Shown here: positions 41,466 through 53,189 of the stretch, in pieces
Position numbering within the stretch: position 1 is the stretch's first letter
Layout of the letters: each line of letters begins with the position of its first letter
NCBI GenBank assembly: GCA_948474755.1
Contig: CAOLHI010001148.1
Location: 62,001-126,000 of the forward strand
DNA: 64,000 nucleotides
Source: Ctenosaura bakeri
Lineage: Eukaryota; Chordata; Lepidosauria; Squamata; Iguanidae
Direction of reading: 5' to 3'
Notes under the pieces: model-generated
Told to the model about the DNA's origin: nothing
Databases searched by the model: none
What the model saw: only the letters and a program-made list of their open reading frames with translations
Position numbers and translations under genes: made by a program

Positions 41466-42625
41466 CCCTTAGCCAGAACAGGATCCTGAAACTTACTGTC
41501 CCTACTGCCACTTTTCCATACTCTGAAAAAACATACCAGATGTGTCATGGAGACAACTATCCACATGCAACTTTCTGCCTTAGAAAATGGTTTCTTCCCT
41601 TCCCACTAGAACCCTTCCCCTGTAACAAACAAATGACTGCTAGTCTCTGACCATCCAAAAAGTGCCCTCATGCCAGAGAGCAAGCAGTATCCCCCAGACA
41701 CCTGGGTTTCACGAGCAGGCTTTCAACTCTCTCTCTTCTCGTTGCCGCTTCCCTGGTCGGAAAGAATGAGTAGGCCAACTGAAGGACGGACATGGCCAAG
41801 AGGGGGAGAGGGAAAGAGAGTGTGTGAGAGAGAGGAGGAGATGGAACAAACAGGCCAAGGGAGAGTCTGCAGGCTTAGCACCCCTTTGAAAGAAACCAGA
41901 TGGTAAAAAAGAGGAAGCGTTGTTGGGTTGCAGCCGGAGGAGGGGGTTGCCCAAAAGACTCAAATGGGCAAGGGACAGGTGGGCGGGGGACATCTTTGCC
42001 AATGGGGCTTTTCTCAGGGGAAAAAAAAAGAGTACACACCCCATTGTGCAAGAAGAAATACCCACCCATGTTGCTAGAGGAACGGGTAGGAGCAATTGTG
42101 GCTGGGTGGGGTCAGGAGGGAGAGCGCCAGCTAGGATCGCAGGCACCAACACACCCTGGCACCCTGCCCAGAGCAGGCACATGCAGATAGGAAGCCCCGA
42201 TGATTCCTAGACAGAGAGAGAGAATGTGAGAGTTTCAAGGCCTTCCCTGTTCAACAGCCACCTCCCACCCACCCTGCAACTCACAGTGGTTTGTTTGGTC
42301 ATGTAAAGGGAGGTGCCAACCTCAATGTGCCACGCTGACACAGACCAACATGGTGGCTAAAAAGGGCCAGAAATAGACTGAAAGGCACCAAACCCATGTT
42401 AAATTCTCCTACATTCAGCAATGGGGCTGCAAAGGCGAGTCCCTGACTCCTGCTTCTGCCCCCGCTCCCCACCATCTGCAGTCTGGAGATAATACCAGCC
42501 AACATCACAGGGCTCCTGGACAGGGAGGTTGAATTAGGGAGATAATATACACAGAACATTTTAGCATACAGAAATAGCTACACTATCCTTACTGTCACAA
42601 AGTAGAGCAGAAATAAATAGGTAAA
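41466..42625. other. Unassigned, with a G-rich repeat-poor section
   Basis: The section 41,660-42,200 is purine-rich and without recognised repeats. Open frames on both strands are compositional. No gene is supported. Confidence 0.35.
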
Positions 42626-42629
42626 ACTA

Positions 42630-42742
42630 AGGTGAGGAAAAACTTTGGCCCTCCAGATATTATGGACTTCATCTCCCACAATCCTTTACCATCAGCCATG
42701 GGCCTGATGAAATCCAGTCTGGAGGACCAAAGGTCCACACAG
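42630..42742. mobile_element. Foldback MITE of the 'CCAGATG' type
   Basis: CTTTGGCCCTCCAGATATTATGG and AAATCCAGTCTGGAGGACCAAAGG are clear inverted arms around CCATCAGCCATGGGCC. Confidence 0.65.
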
Positions 42743-43434
42743 CCTAGTTAAAGGAAAGATGTTAAGCACCCTATCCTGTGGGGCTGCCCCACTACTCTCT
42801 CTAAAGGAAAGGTATTCTGTACATGTACAGAGGGTTTCTCCTTAAGATGTCCTGAATCCCAAAGGTGAGCTCTTACGACAGAAAAGAGGCTCTGTTCCCC
42901 AGTAGATGGCTCCTGGAGTTTAGCCCTAGCCCAAAATTTAGCCCTGCCATGTGGAGAGATCAACTGTTCCATGCTCCTCTCCCTTCCACACTGCCTAGGA
43001 ACATGCGTACTTTCTCCAGCCTATAGCAACAGACGCCCCAGGCCCTAGTTCTTTGGGAATATCTCTTTCCAGACAGACTACCTAACATTACAGCTGGTTT
43101 GTTTCTGTTTCTTCCTCTCCTCTCATCATGACCAAAAGGCCCAGCAGAAAATGACAAGAGACAGGAATAAGGAACAACAAGGGAAAAACATCACCACGAA
43201 ATGTCCGCAAAAATCATCTACCCTGTGGTCACAGAATTGGGGGGGAACATGCTGGCCAGGGGATTCTCAGAGGGATCATTCAAGAACGTAACTTCTCCAA
43301 GCTTTAAATGAGAATACAAAGGAGGGTAGCCAGCTCATTTTGCAATCTAATCAACAAGCAACCAACTGGTTGTGCTGACTGGTCGATCTCTTTCAAGATC
43401 TGTTCTCCTCATCTGATCCATCTTTTCCTTGCAG
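42743..43434. other. Unassigned non-coding stretch
   Basis: A small foldback fragment at 43235-43310 (GGGATTCTCAGAGG) and otherwise unique-looking sequence leading into a splice-acceptor-like tract. Confidence 0.4.
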
Positions 43435-43635
43435 CCAACATGTCTCTTGAAGACTCATGGGCAGGGTGCGAAGGTGAACGCCACTGCTTCCCTGCAGAAC
43501 CATCCTTCTTTGGATTCCTGCCATCTGGCATACAGAGAGATACTGCACCTGCCTTTGGAAGATCTGTTTCATCATCTTGAGAAGCCCACTCCTCCTCCAC
43601 AAATTTGCACCACGTTTTTCCCCCTTATGGTGCTG
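43435..43635 (+). CDS. Candidate internal coding exon of unknown gene, opposite strand to ZBTB7B
   Basis: An acceptor-like tract (TGCTGAC at about 43372, C/T-rich TCATCTGATCCATCTTTTCC, then TTGCAG ending 43434) is followed by 201 bases with no stop in the frame starting exactly at 43435. The donor GCTG|GTAAGC begins at 43636. The exon would therefore be phase 0 at both ends and encode 67 residues, starting PTCLLKTHGQGAKVNA and ending PPPQICTTFFPLMVL. I recognise no domain. It lies between two foldback fragments inside the presumed first intron of ZBTB7B. No partner exon could be identified, so it may be coincidence. Confidence 0.25.
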
Positions 43636-43659
43636 GTAAGCAAAACAATCTTCTAGTTC

Positions 43660-43800
43660 ATCTGATATTTACAGAAGAGTTCGGAAAAACTCCTTTTTAT
43701 GATTACTTCCAGAATCCACACTCATTCTTCCCACTAGCCATCCTGGCTGGGGGATTCTGGGAGCTGTAATCCAAAAGAGGAACTCTCCCAAGCTCTGTAT
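43660..43800. mobile_element. Foldback MITE, family C
   Basis: CTTCCAGAATCCACACTCATT and GGGGGATTCTGGGAGCTGTAATCC are inverted arms around CCACTAGCCATCCTGGCTGG. Confidence 0.6.
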
Positions 43801-43835
43801 TTAGGGCTACACTGCCTCAGTCACTGGAAGCTCCA

Positions 43836-44365
43836 TTAGCTCATCCTGCCCAAAAACTTCACCATCTCCTCCTCCATAAATCTCTCCAGACTTTGCTCAA
43901 AGCCCTCTCCAAAATGGGCAACATGGAGAAAAGCAGAACCCTGTTCCTTTGTCCTTTGGCCCAGTGGAACTCCCCCATGGCCACTGCCACCGGTGCTACC
44001 CATGTCACAACATTTCCTGGTCTGCCAGGTGCAGCAACTGGGAGATAAGGTGGGCGAGGCAGCCAGGGAGGGGCACGGGGTACTTTGCACAGTAAGGAGG
44101 GTTCAAACCAGTGGCACCAATGCCAGGGTGGGGGGCAAACACCTGCCAGGAGGGCTGTGACTCAGCCTGGGTGGGAGCTTCTGTTGCAAACTCTCTCTGT
44201 TGCAAACTGCCAGGGTGGTGGGGAGAGATGGGTGATTCGTTAGCACTAAAATACATACCCACCCTAACACTTCAGAGCTTGGAAAAAGTTTGGCTAGGGT
44301 ACTCAGGGAGTTGTGGTCCAAATATTTTCACTGTTCCAGTGAGCTCTGATCTGGAAAAGAGACCA
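43836..44365. other. Unassigned, moderately GC-rich stretch
   Basis: Open frames of up to about 100 codons on both strands lack family features. A short foldback arm (CTCAGGGAGTTGTGGTCC) lies at about 44302. Confidence 0.35.
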
Positions 44366-44369
44366 CATG

Positions 44370-44550
44370 TCACACAACACAATCATAGCACTGTGATTCC
44401 ACTTGAGCTGACATGACGACATTCCATGGAATCCAGAGATTTGCAGTTCAGGGATGGGTATATAGAATTCTCTGCCAGAAAATTCTAATTCCTCCCCAAG
44501 ACTCCATAGGATGTTCTGTAAGTGGAATCATACTGCACTGCAAGTGCACA
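44370..44550. mobile_element. Foldback MITE, family B relative
   Basis: GTCACACAACACAATCATAGC and GAATCATACTGCACTGCAAGTGC are decayed arms. The centre GAATTCTCTGCCAGAAAATTC matches family B. Confidence 0.55.
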
Positions 44551-45060
44551 TCACGGTTCTTGATGTGAGGGTCCCACTCAGCCAACAAACTCTTAAAATA
44601 AGGGCTCCTCAGATTCCTACAGTGAGAGAAGTGAGGTATATGCCATGGGATAGAAAGAAAGGGAATAAATAAACTGGGGGACAGAAGGGGTGACAGCGGC
44701 ACACATCCACATATAGCTCTCTTCTCTGTCTCTGCAGGACAGGCAAACCTAGCGTAAGCAACCAAGGCAGGGAAACAGAGAGCCAAGAAAAAAGAGGCAA
44801 GAAATTGGTAGCATTTCCTCAATATTTCTAGACAGTCAGTAGTTTACAAGCCACATTCTGGGGAAATTTTAGATTACCTAGTAGAAAAATGAAGATCAAA
44901 GACCCTTCTCCCAAAAATGGTTTTATGCAAGTAGATGGAAGAAATTATCTTGGGAGGCTGCAAATTCCAGATCTTTTCTGTGGCCATGCTGGCTGGAAGA
45001 AAATGGGAGCTGTGATCCAAAACAGTAATTTTTCTGGTCTTCTTATCCTGGCTAGGTCAG
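44551..45060. other. Unassigned, ending in a family C foldback
   Basis: The foldback fragment at about 44935-45040 has CAAATTCCAGATC and GGGAGCTGTGATCC arms. The rest is not assigned. Confidence 0.4.
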
Positions 45061-45067
45061 GTTGCTG

Positions 45068-45252
45068 TTTGTTGTTGCATGCCTTCAAGTCATTTCTGAC
45101 TCATAGTGAACCTATCATGGGGGTTTTCTGGGGACTGAGAGTGTGTGATGCACCCAAGGGCCTTCAGTGGATTTCCATGGCCAAGGAGGGAACTGAACCC
45201 TGGTCTCCAGGGTCACAGTCCAACATTTAACCACTACACCACACTTGCTCTC
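45068..45252 (-). mobile_element. tRNA-related SINE
   Basis: Reverse copy: GTTGTTGCATGCCTTCAAGTC at the tail, CAACATTTAACCACTACACC at the head. Confidence 0.85.
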
Positions 45253-45795
45253 CCTGGTCAGGCACCCAGCACAAACCTTGGTGCATAGTTTCTAATATGC
45301 CCTTAAATCCTTTGCAACACATACAACAACCTGGCTTCTTTCCCTTTGTCCCAAAGGTGTCTAAATTATCTGACTCCCACATCCGTTGCCAGCCAGCCCC
45401 CACAGCAGGCCTTGAAAACCCAGGTCAATGGGCTGACAGCCCCAAATTGCAGTAAGCACTTCACACAAGTGGTCCAATCTGCCTGCAGACACATTGCTGT
45501 TGCAGCTCTAAGACTGGAGCAAACATAAAAGGCAAAGAAAGGCTGAAGAACACCAGAGGCCCACTTGAAGAGAAGCACCCTATACTAGTGCTGGAAAACC
45601 TCCTGGACAGCATGGCAGTGTGAACAGAATATTTCTCCTGATCTCAAATCCATCAAGGTAGCTTTCTAAAAGTATGTGCTTCTTAATGGTTAAGGAGTCA
45701 GCACTATAAGAAGGGCTCAAGTGGCCCCATAGCCATATAACCAGAGGCCAATTATCATCTCTCTTACTACTAACTGATTTCACTGGGCTGCTGTT
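45253..45795. other. Unassigned non-coding stretch
   Basis: No gene or recognised repeat. Confidence 0.4.
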
Positions 45796-45799
45796 CATG

Positions 45800-45990
45800 G
45801 TGAGCGCATATACCTTCAGGTCACCTGTTGATTTCTGGTGTTTTCAGGCAAGAAACACTCCAAGATAATTTGCCATTCTTTTTTCCAAAACAGAGCCTAC
45901 AGAACCTGTTATTCCTTGGCAGTCCCCCATCCAACTACTAACCAGCCTTGCTTCCAAGATAAGATGTGTTCTGGTAACTTCTGGGTACAA
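45800..45990 (-). mobile_element. 5S rRNA-derived SINE, diverged
   Basis: TTGGCAGTCCCCCATCCAACTAC, then CAGCCTTGCTTCCAAGATAAG, matches the reverse 5S-derived head. The body has GCAAGAAACACTCCAAG and TATACCTTCAGGTCACC. Confidence 0.7.
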
Positions 45991-46364
45991 GGATGAAAAT
46001 GGATGACATTTTCAAAAGGAAACCCCAACTTCCACAGAGCTGCAGTGTGAAGCGAACAGATCTGCTTTATTCATCCCTAGATAACCCCTGCCCAGTCCCT
46101 CCCACTAGAACAGGTTTCCCCCTGCTGCAGGGCCAGGTCAGACCTCCAGCCATCTTTACAACCCCACAGAATAGGATAGAACTGTGATTCTTGGGGAGTG
46201 GAAGCTACAGAGTTACTTGATCAAAAACACCAACAGAGTTCTCTCTTCCTCCCACTGGGCAGTGCCAGGCTACACTTGCCCTGACCACAGATAACCATGT
46301 ATCTTGACACAATGCAGTCCAAATACTTGTAAATTGCTTTGTAATTAGAATTTTACAAAAAAAA

Positions 46365-46546
46365 GGAGGTAGTGGTTTGAGTGTTGGGCTAAAACCCTGG
46401 AGACCAGGGTTCAATTCCCTGCTTGACCATGGAACCCACCGGATGACGTCAGGCACATCACACACTCTCAGCCCCCAGAAAACCCTGTGATATGTTTGAC
46501 TTAGGGTTGTCATAAACTGAAAACTACTTGTAGGCATACAACATCA
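46365..46546 (+). mobile_element. tRNA-related SINE
   Basis: GTAGTGGTTTGAGTGTTGGGC to CTACTTGTAGGCATACAACA. Confidence 0.83.
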
Positions 46547-47515
46547 ATGAGGGAAAAACAGCAACACCTGTAAGTTTGATGGAGAGGGGGGAAAAGACTA
46601 AGAATTCATGCAGCTTTGGGGATGCTATCAACTCCCCCCACTGAAAAGGAAACAAACAGAGAAAATAGAAGATAAAGCAGCAGAGGAGGAGGAGGAAGAG
46701 GGGAAGAGAGGAAGTAGTCACTGAAATGACACCCAGGCCTAGGAAACAGGAAGGAAAGACTCAAGTGGCTGAAAACCCTGGGGGTGGAGAGGAAGAAAAT
46801 GAAATGTACTTTACCAAAAAAAAAAAAAAACACCTTTCTGCTCCTTTATAGAAAGAGGGCTTCAGCACTACATTCCTAAAGAAGTCCAGAAATTCTGCCA
46901 CTGGGCAGTACCCTCTGTGCATGTTCTGGCCACTCATATTATTCTTTTCCACATCCCAGTTTGGAGGACAAGTCTTGGGGTCCAGCGAAGGATGCAACAT
47001 ACAGCCTCACCACGGGAAACCAGTCTTGGTCTGCTTGCTCAATGTCCTACTTTTGAAGAACACACTCTGATCTTCCTGGCTGGTTAGCCCCACTGGGCAA
47101 GTTCTTCACCAACCCCCACCCCTTGGGCCTTGGGAATAACTGGAGATTGAAAAGCATTTCAGGAGCCAGGAAGCCCTGGAGGGTGGGGGGAGGGAGAGAA
47201 AGACAAAACGGGGGGGGGAGGAAGGTGGAGCCATCCAGGGAACATTACTGGGTGGGACTCTGCCCTGCGGGGCTGGGAGAGGCAGCTGGGTGGGGTTCAC
47301 TGAGTGGGCGGGAGCCAGGAGCAGAAAGGGGCATTTTGGAACAACATGCTGTGTGGAAGTGGAGGCGGGGGGGGGATTTTTTAGGGACAAGAGAGGCACT
47401 CATTGACCTTAAAGGAGGCTTTTCAGAGTACATAAAGCAACAGCATTTCTGATTTCTTTGGGGGTGCCGTGAATTGATCAGAGCTCGCTTCTAAATAGGT
47501 CTGGATATACCCACA
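46547..47515. other. Unassigned; poly(A) run and G-rich section
   Basis: A 15-base A run lies at about 46816-46830. A G-rich, repeat-poor section lies at 47150-47400 with several runs of seven to eight G, which may form G-quadruplexes. No gene is recognised. Confidence 0.4.
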
Positions 47516-47519
47516 AAAT

Positions 47520-47640
47520 TTGGAGGAATGCCTTTTATTTTTAACCGTAGCTCCCAGAATCCTCCAGCCAACATGCTGACTGAGAATTCTGGGAGATGCA
47601 GGACAATAAAAAGGAGTTTGTCCAAAGCTTGGCTTGCTCA
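47520..47640. mobile_element. Foldback MITE, family C
   Basis: GTAGCTCCCAGAATCCTCCAGCC and GAATTCTGGGAGATGCAGG are inverted arms of about 40 bases. Confidence 0.65.
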
Positions 47641-47704
47641 GAGGGGTGGGGTGTGGAAAAGGAAAGGAACACCCTGAAAATTTTGCTGCTTGACCTGGAC
47701 ACAG

Positions 47705-48060
47705 AGTTTTTTTACACTGCACAAGCTATGGTTCCATCCTATTGAATTCTGGGATTTGTGGCTTAGGCATGGTGTAGTGGTTTGAGAATTGGACTGTGAC
47801 GCTGAAGACCAGGTTTCGATGCCTTGCTCAGCCATGAAAACCCACTAGGTGACCCTGGGTGCATTAAACACTCTCAGACCCAGAGAACCTTGTGACAAAT
47901 TTGCCTTAGGGTCACCATAAGTCAGAAACAACTTGATGGCACAAAACAAGAACAATTGAGAATTCTCAGCCAGAGAGCTCCAGTGCCTGCCTAAACTACA
48001 AATTCCAGGACTCCACAGGATGCAAACAAAGTGGTCAAAGTGGAATCCAAGTAGGGTAAA
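47705..48060. mobile_element. Foldback MITE (family A/B) split by a SINE
   Basis: The left arm (CACTGCACAAGCTATGGTTCC, then GAATTCTGGGATTTGTGG) stops at 47763. The centre and right arm resume at 47956 (GAATTCTCAGCCAGAGAGC, then AAACTACAAATTCCAGGACTCC). The SINE at 47764-47955 lies between. Confidence 0.7.
47764..47955 (+). mobile_element. tRNA-related SINE inside a foldback MITE
   Basis: GGCATGGTGTAGTGGTTTGAG to CAACTTGATGGCACAAAACAAG. Its insertion into the foldback shows the foldback is older. Confidence 0.85.
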
Positions 48061-48189
48061 AAACCACCTAAAGTCCCATTCGTGGGCACCCTGAGAAGCT
48101 AGTGCCCAGACATGAAGGAATGAAAACTCCAAGAATAGCAACTTTGCTTTTAGATCCTGTTCTCCAGGGCCCAGCTTGGCTAATCCTTG

Positions 48190-48660
48190 CCAAAACAGAT
48201 GGGTAGTGGAAGAGGATGGTGTACCTGTTGGATTTCCACAACGGAAAAAAATGGGGGAGGAGCTACCATTCCTACAGAGGCAGAAATTATTGGCTACGCT
48301 GGCGAAGGCGGATGAAGGGAGATGCAGTCTAGCAATCTGGAGAACCACAAGTTACCCATTGATGTCTTACTGAGAAATACTCCTTTTTGCATTAAATGTA
48401 TACCTCACTTTCCTGCTAATGAACCCCAGATGACATATAGGGCTCGCTTCCTCCTCAGTTTGTCCTCACAACCTTGAGAGGTTCACAGGCTCACAGATAC
48501 ACATGTTTTTCTCTTCTTTAGAGATGAAAGACCACATGAGTCTCCACATGTTGGAACTTAATTCCCACGAGCCCACACTATTGGCTATGATGGCTAAGGC
48601 AGATGGGAACTGCAGTCCAATAACATCTAGAGGGCCACAGCTTCCCCATCCTTGCCCTAC
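48190..48660. mobile_element. Foldback MITE fragments of the 'CCAGATG' type
   Basis: At 48520-48660, GAGTCTCCACATGTTGGAACTT and GCAGTCCAATAACATCTAGAGGG form clear inverted arms. A more decayed copy ends at about 48365 (GCAGTCTAGCAATCTGGAG). Confidence 0.5.
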
Positions 48661-48669
48661 TGGGTCATT

Positions 48670-48880
48670 TTTTTTCATTACATTTATCTCCTGCTTTGCT
48701 GCCAATGAGCTTAAGGCAGCTTAAATGGTTATTTTCCTCCCTCCACTGTTCTTCAACAACCTTGAGAGGTAGGCCAAGAGTAGCCCAAGTTCACCCAGTG
48801 AGCATTCATAGCACAATGAGGAACTAAACCTGGTCCCCAAGTCCTCACACAACACTCTAACCACTATGTTGTGCATCATC
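48670..48880 (-). mobile_element. Sauria/MIR-like SINE
   Basis: CATTTATCTCCTGCTTTGC, CAACCTTGAGAGGTAGGCC, AAGTTCACCCAGTGAGC and CACTCTAACCACTATG follow the reverse order of a tRNA-headed SINE with a LINE-like tail. Confidence 0.65.
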
Positions 48881-49288
48881 TCAGGGACCCTGACTGGTCA
48901 ATTCGACAGGCCTCAGATAAATAAGCAAAAAAAATATCAGGCTGGTTCTCTCCCTGGGTAAGAGAGTTTCAAACTGTAGAAACTGTCGTTTCAAACCCTT
49001 CTCTAGATGGAGGGGTTCTGCATAGAATTAAATCTAGGGACTGTTTCCCATGCTGGGTATCCACTGCAAGGCACCAGCTAAAATGGAAGCAAGAGGGCAC
49101 CTGAGCACCCACAGAGTTCTCACTCACTAAGCAACCATAACTGGCATTGGACGAGCAGACTTCCCACTCACGAACACCATGATTTTATGACAACACAATG
49201 GAAGGGGGGGGACATTTTTCATTTTGAGGAAAGCCAGCTCAAAGAACAATCCATTTAAAAAAGAAAATGCTTCTCCTTCAACACCTGC

Positions 49289-49477
49289 GAGTTGGCATGG
49301 TGTGGTGGTTTGAGCATTGGACTACAACCCTGGAGACCAGGGTTTAATTCCTCGCTCAGCTATGGAAACCCACTGGGTGACCTTGGGCACATCACACACT
49401 CTCAGCCCCAGAAACCCCTGTGATAGGGTTGCTTAGGATCATTGTACATTGGAAACGACTTGAAGGCTCACAACAAT
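49289..49477 (+). mobile_element. tRNA-related SINE
   Basis: GAGTTGGCATGGTGTGGTGG to CGACTTGAAGGCTCACAACA. Confidence 0.87.
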
Positions 49478-50770
49478 CGATACCTAAACGTCTTGTAAAC
49501 TTGACACCAACATTCTTCCCTTCCTTCCAGCTGGGATGGCAAGCATACAGCGTACTTCTCTGACTATACTGGCAACTCCAGGAACATCAAAAGCCCGCCA
49601 CTATTTTTAGACACTGAAGAAATCCCCCTTACACACATTGAGAGAGAATGAAAGAAAACCTGAAATATGACATGACCTGATATAACCCTTCACCCTGGCC
49701 CTCAATTCCAAGCACCGATCAAACCAGAAAGGAAGCATGAAGCTAATCCCCAAGTCTAAAAACCTGAATCCCACCCACGGTCGCAGTTTATACCCGCCCA
49801 CAGACATCCAACACACACACACATTCAACCAGACCTGAAACAAGATCTCCCTAGAGCTCCTCACCCCAGAAAAACTTTGTCAACATCTAAACAAACACAC
49901 CTACCAGAGAATCCCAAGTCTTATTTTTCTCCCTTTTTTAACCTCTTGTACCATAGTACCAAGGGCATCCACAGGGTGGAGCCAGGGAGCAGCAGGGCGG
50001 TTCGAGGAAATGCCAAGGTATTCGGGAAAGAGCAAGCCCCTTCTCCCCATAAGCTCTCTGGCACACTTCCGGGTTACGCTACCTTTCTGCAAGGGCCTCG
50101 GATACTAGGCACACCCTTCCTTGAAATTATAGTGCCCAGGCTTATCTACACTGGCCTAGCATGCAACGTTTACAAGCTCACCATCGACAGGAGCAAGGTT
50201 CGCATATGGCAAGTATTATTTTGGCAATTTAGGCCAGGCCAAGTCAGAAAGAGTAAAAAGGCTGTCCTCCTTCAAAAGAGGAAGGCCTATACAAAATCCC
50301 CAGTCTCTCATCTCCGCCTCTTCATATATCCCTAGTCACAACTACTTGCAGAAAACTACTTCTTGGGAAGAAAACTAGCAGAATTCCAGAAACCACTGTG
50401 CTGACTGTGGGGCCAGGGGAGTTGAAGAGATGCAGTCCAAACCTGAAATCTCTACAGCCACCATGGATTTCTGCCCCAAATCAAATTTCTGCCCCTTTTT
50501 CATCCACACACCCTGCTTAGCTCTCATACTTCTTTGTGGGCTTATTAACCTAGGAGAACAAGCAATTCTCTCTGTTTTCCTCCTTTTACTCTTTTGGACC
50601 TGAATTCAAATCTCGCCTTATATGCTCACAAGTTAGATATGGTGCCAGGAGGATGAATTTCCCAGGCCTCCCCCCGCCTAACAACTAGCTGAGAGAAACT
50701 GAACTATGTTAAGAGTTGATACAAGCCCGGAGCTGCAGTCTAAAGCAGCAAGACTTCGAGAAACAGGTTC
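49478..50770. other. Unassigned, repeat-poor stretch
   Basis: A plus-strand open frame at 49877-50335 (152 codons) has no family feature. Nothing else is recognised. The stretch leads into the GC-rich island at 50.8 kb. Confidence 0.35.
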
Positions 50771-50889
50771 CCCAGGGTTCTTACCCCGTCCGGTGCCCAT
50801 GTGGCCAGCGGAGAGCAGCTGTGGAGTCAAAGGGATTGTGGCAGGGGCCCTGCCCAGCCTCAGCACAGCCTGACCTACTTCTCCTTCCG

Positions 50890-50924
<35 letters not shown>

Positions 50925-51830
50925 ACCTGCTTTCTTTTCTCCCTCCCCGGGGAGGGGAACTTGGCCAAGTCATGCCAACGGTTGCCTGGGGTGACACCCC
51001 CTTGTCAGGACACAGATACACACAAACACAGCCCCACTCCTTTTTGGCTCAAAAAACGGGAACCCCCTCCAGAGAGAGAGAAATTGCTGCCTTAAAAGGA
51101 GGGCGAAGCACTCCCGCCCCTGGGCTCACAAAATAGGTCACTGGGCAGCAGCACGGTGGCACTAGCTGGCAATCAATACTTTTTTGCCAGTCGCCTTGGC
51201 ATGAGAAGTCGGGGCGGGGGTGAGGGAGGGAAGCAGAGCTGTATCCAACACTTCTGACCTTCCAAGCTGGCCACAAAGGTCAGGGGTCCCGTGAGCCCCA
51301 CTCCTGCCGCACTAACCCATGTTCTTTGTGGCAACGCCAACTCGCTGGCATGGTGCCCAGTTTTGCCCCTCCTCACTTACAGGTTCCCTTTCCGCCAAGC
51401 CAAGCTCCTGTTACAGGCCTCGCCTGTGGTACAACAGCCAGGATGAGTTCATGGGGAGGAACAGGGAAGGGGTTGTTATGGAGGGTGCCAGAACTGAGGC
51501 GGGTGGCAATAGAACCCCCTGTTTGGGCAAGGCCAGCTTCAGTACTGGGGGAAAAAAAGGAGTGGCACTAAGGGAGATTTCTCAGTAGTTTCATCAGCCA
51601 GCCCCCTGAGGAGACGCTCCTGGGGCCTGGAGTTGCTGCTCCTCCTGCCTGACACAGCCAAGGCTCCCACGGCAACCATGCCACAGGGGCCTGTCGCAGG
51701 CCTGAGTAGGCCGAACCTCAGCCTTCTGAGGCACATAAGAAAGAAATTTTCTTTCAAAGAAGGCCAGACTGAGGCAGGAGAAGGAGAGCAGTGTGGCCGT
51801 CCACTGGGCAAGTCTCATGGCCTACAACCC
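50770..51830 (-). promoter_or_regulatory. GC-rich island, candidate alternative ZBTB7B promoter/exon
   Basis: About 1 kb of GC-rich, repeat-free sequence. On the minus strand a donor-like GGG|GTAAGA begins at 50784. It is preceded upstream by an ETS-type CGGAAG (50889-50884) and a (GA)n run (50921-50892). This layout suits a TATA-less promoter whose short first exon would splice to the acceptor at 10064. Mammalian ZBTB7B uses alternative first exons, which makes this plausible, but no transcript evidence is available. Confidence 0.35.
50892..50921 (+). repeat. (CT)n microsatellite
   Basis: Fifteen CT units, (GA)n on the minus strand. Confidence 0.93.
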
Positions 51831-51865
51831 TATATGCAGTTACAGTCCAGAGGCCTTCTGTTTAA

Positions 51866-52030
51866 GCCTACAAATTTCCAGTCCTTTAGCTTCTCAACCT
51901 TACATTCAGCCTACAAATTTCCACTCTTCCAGCTTACTATCCTCTTGTTACGGCCACAAATTTCCAGCCTTTCTGCTACTAACCTCCCTTTTGGCCATCA
52001 AATTTCCAACCCATTCCTTCTCTCCTCTCC
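51866..52030 (+). repeat. Minisatellite, about 43-bp period, four units
   Basis: The core GCC(T)ACAAATTTCCA recurs at 51866, 51909, 51953 and 51994, with spacings of 43, 44 and 41. Each core is followed by a CTTCC/CTTTC-like stretch. The unit sequences have diverged, so the array is old. Confidence 0.8.
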
Positions 52031-52240
52031 ATGGTTACAAGCACCCTTTCTGGTCTGAAACTTTCATGCAGGGTCCACTTGCATCCTGCTCCCCTCTGTT
52101 CTGTGCCACATCACAGGTAGGAATTTACAGACAGTCTTCCCTGGTATGAAGATGACATAAAGAACACTCCACCTGATGAACTTCTGCCTGCTACACTAAA
52201 ATTACAAAGGTCTTCATCTACAAAGAAGGGTAATGCCTAA

Positions 52241-52409
52241 GAGAGAGCCAGACTATGACCCTGAAGACCAGGATTCAATTCCCCAGTCAGCCATGGAAAT
52301 GCACTGAGGTGACCTTGGGCATGTTACATACTCTCAACCCCAGAAAACCTCATGAAGAATTTGATTCAGGGTCACCATAAATCAGAAACAACTTGAAGGC
52401 ACACAACAA
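52241..52409 (+). mobile_element. tRNA-related SINE
   Basis: GAGAGCCAGACTATGACCC to AACAACTTGAAGGCACACAACA; the head is internally deleted. Confidence 0.82.
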
Positions 52410-53189
52410 ATGTCTAAGAACATAAATTCATGCAAGCAGATCAGGAGTATTCGGCCAAACAATTAATATTACTAATAGAAGCACAAATTCAATTCAAAAT
52501 TCTTTCTTTAGGAAATAAAACTTGGCTTGTGAAGTGGATGGATTAGGATATGGCTGTTTTTACCACAGCTAGTAATACCGACATTCTGTTAATTCCAGAA
52601 CAGAGGAGGCTGTAGTTTTTCACTAAGAAACAAAAGGAAATTTGTGCATGCTCAGAGGCTATTAGTTGCTCAAATCCCACATTATATTTGTCTGCTGTTT
52701 TTATTGCTGTTTCTTTACAAACCTCTGGTTAGAATCAAGTTCACTGCACATTTGCATTTCTTGAAATGACTAAACAGATGCAACAAATTGGGGGCTGTTT
52801 CAAAGACAATGAAGACTCGCTTTCCTCAGGTGTAACTCACATCTCTCATGCTGAGAAAGCAGCAGTGTATCATTGCCAAATGAAAAATATTGAGTTTCAG
52901 CTGATGTCCCTCCCCACCCTCATTTTAGTTGGGGACGGTGGCCTGAGATTCATCAGAAGAGAAGAAACTACACTCTCTGTACATCTGGAGGCAAGCTGAA
53001 CTGCCTGGCCATCAGGAAACATTAATGACATGAATTATAACAATAACAGCAAGGTGATAAATACTCTAGGAGCTTTACAAAACAAACTGACAAAACATCT
53101 GCATGAAACTGCCATAGCATCACAACAGCACAATTGGAAAAGTGACAGTATTCAGAACATGCCATATTGTGCAACAGTACCTCACTGAC
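52410..53189. other. Unassigned non-coding stretch
   Basis: No gene or recognised repeat. Confidence 0.4.
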
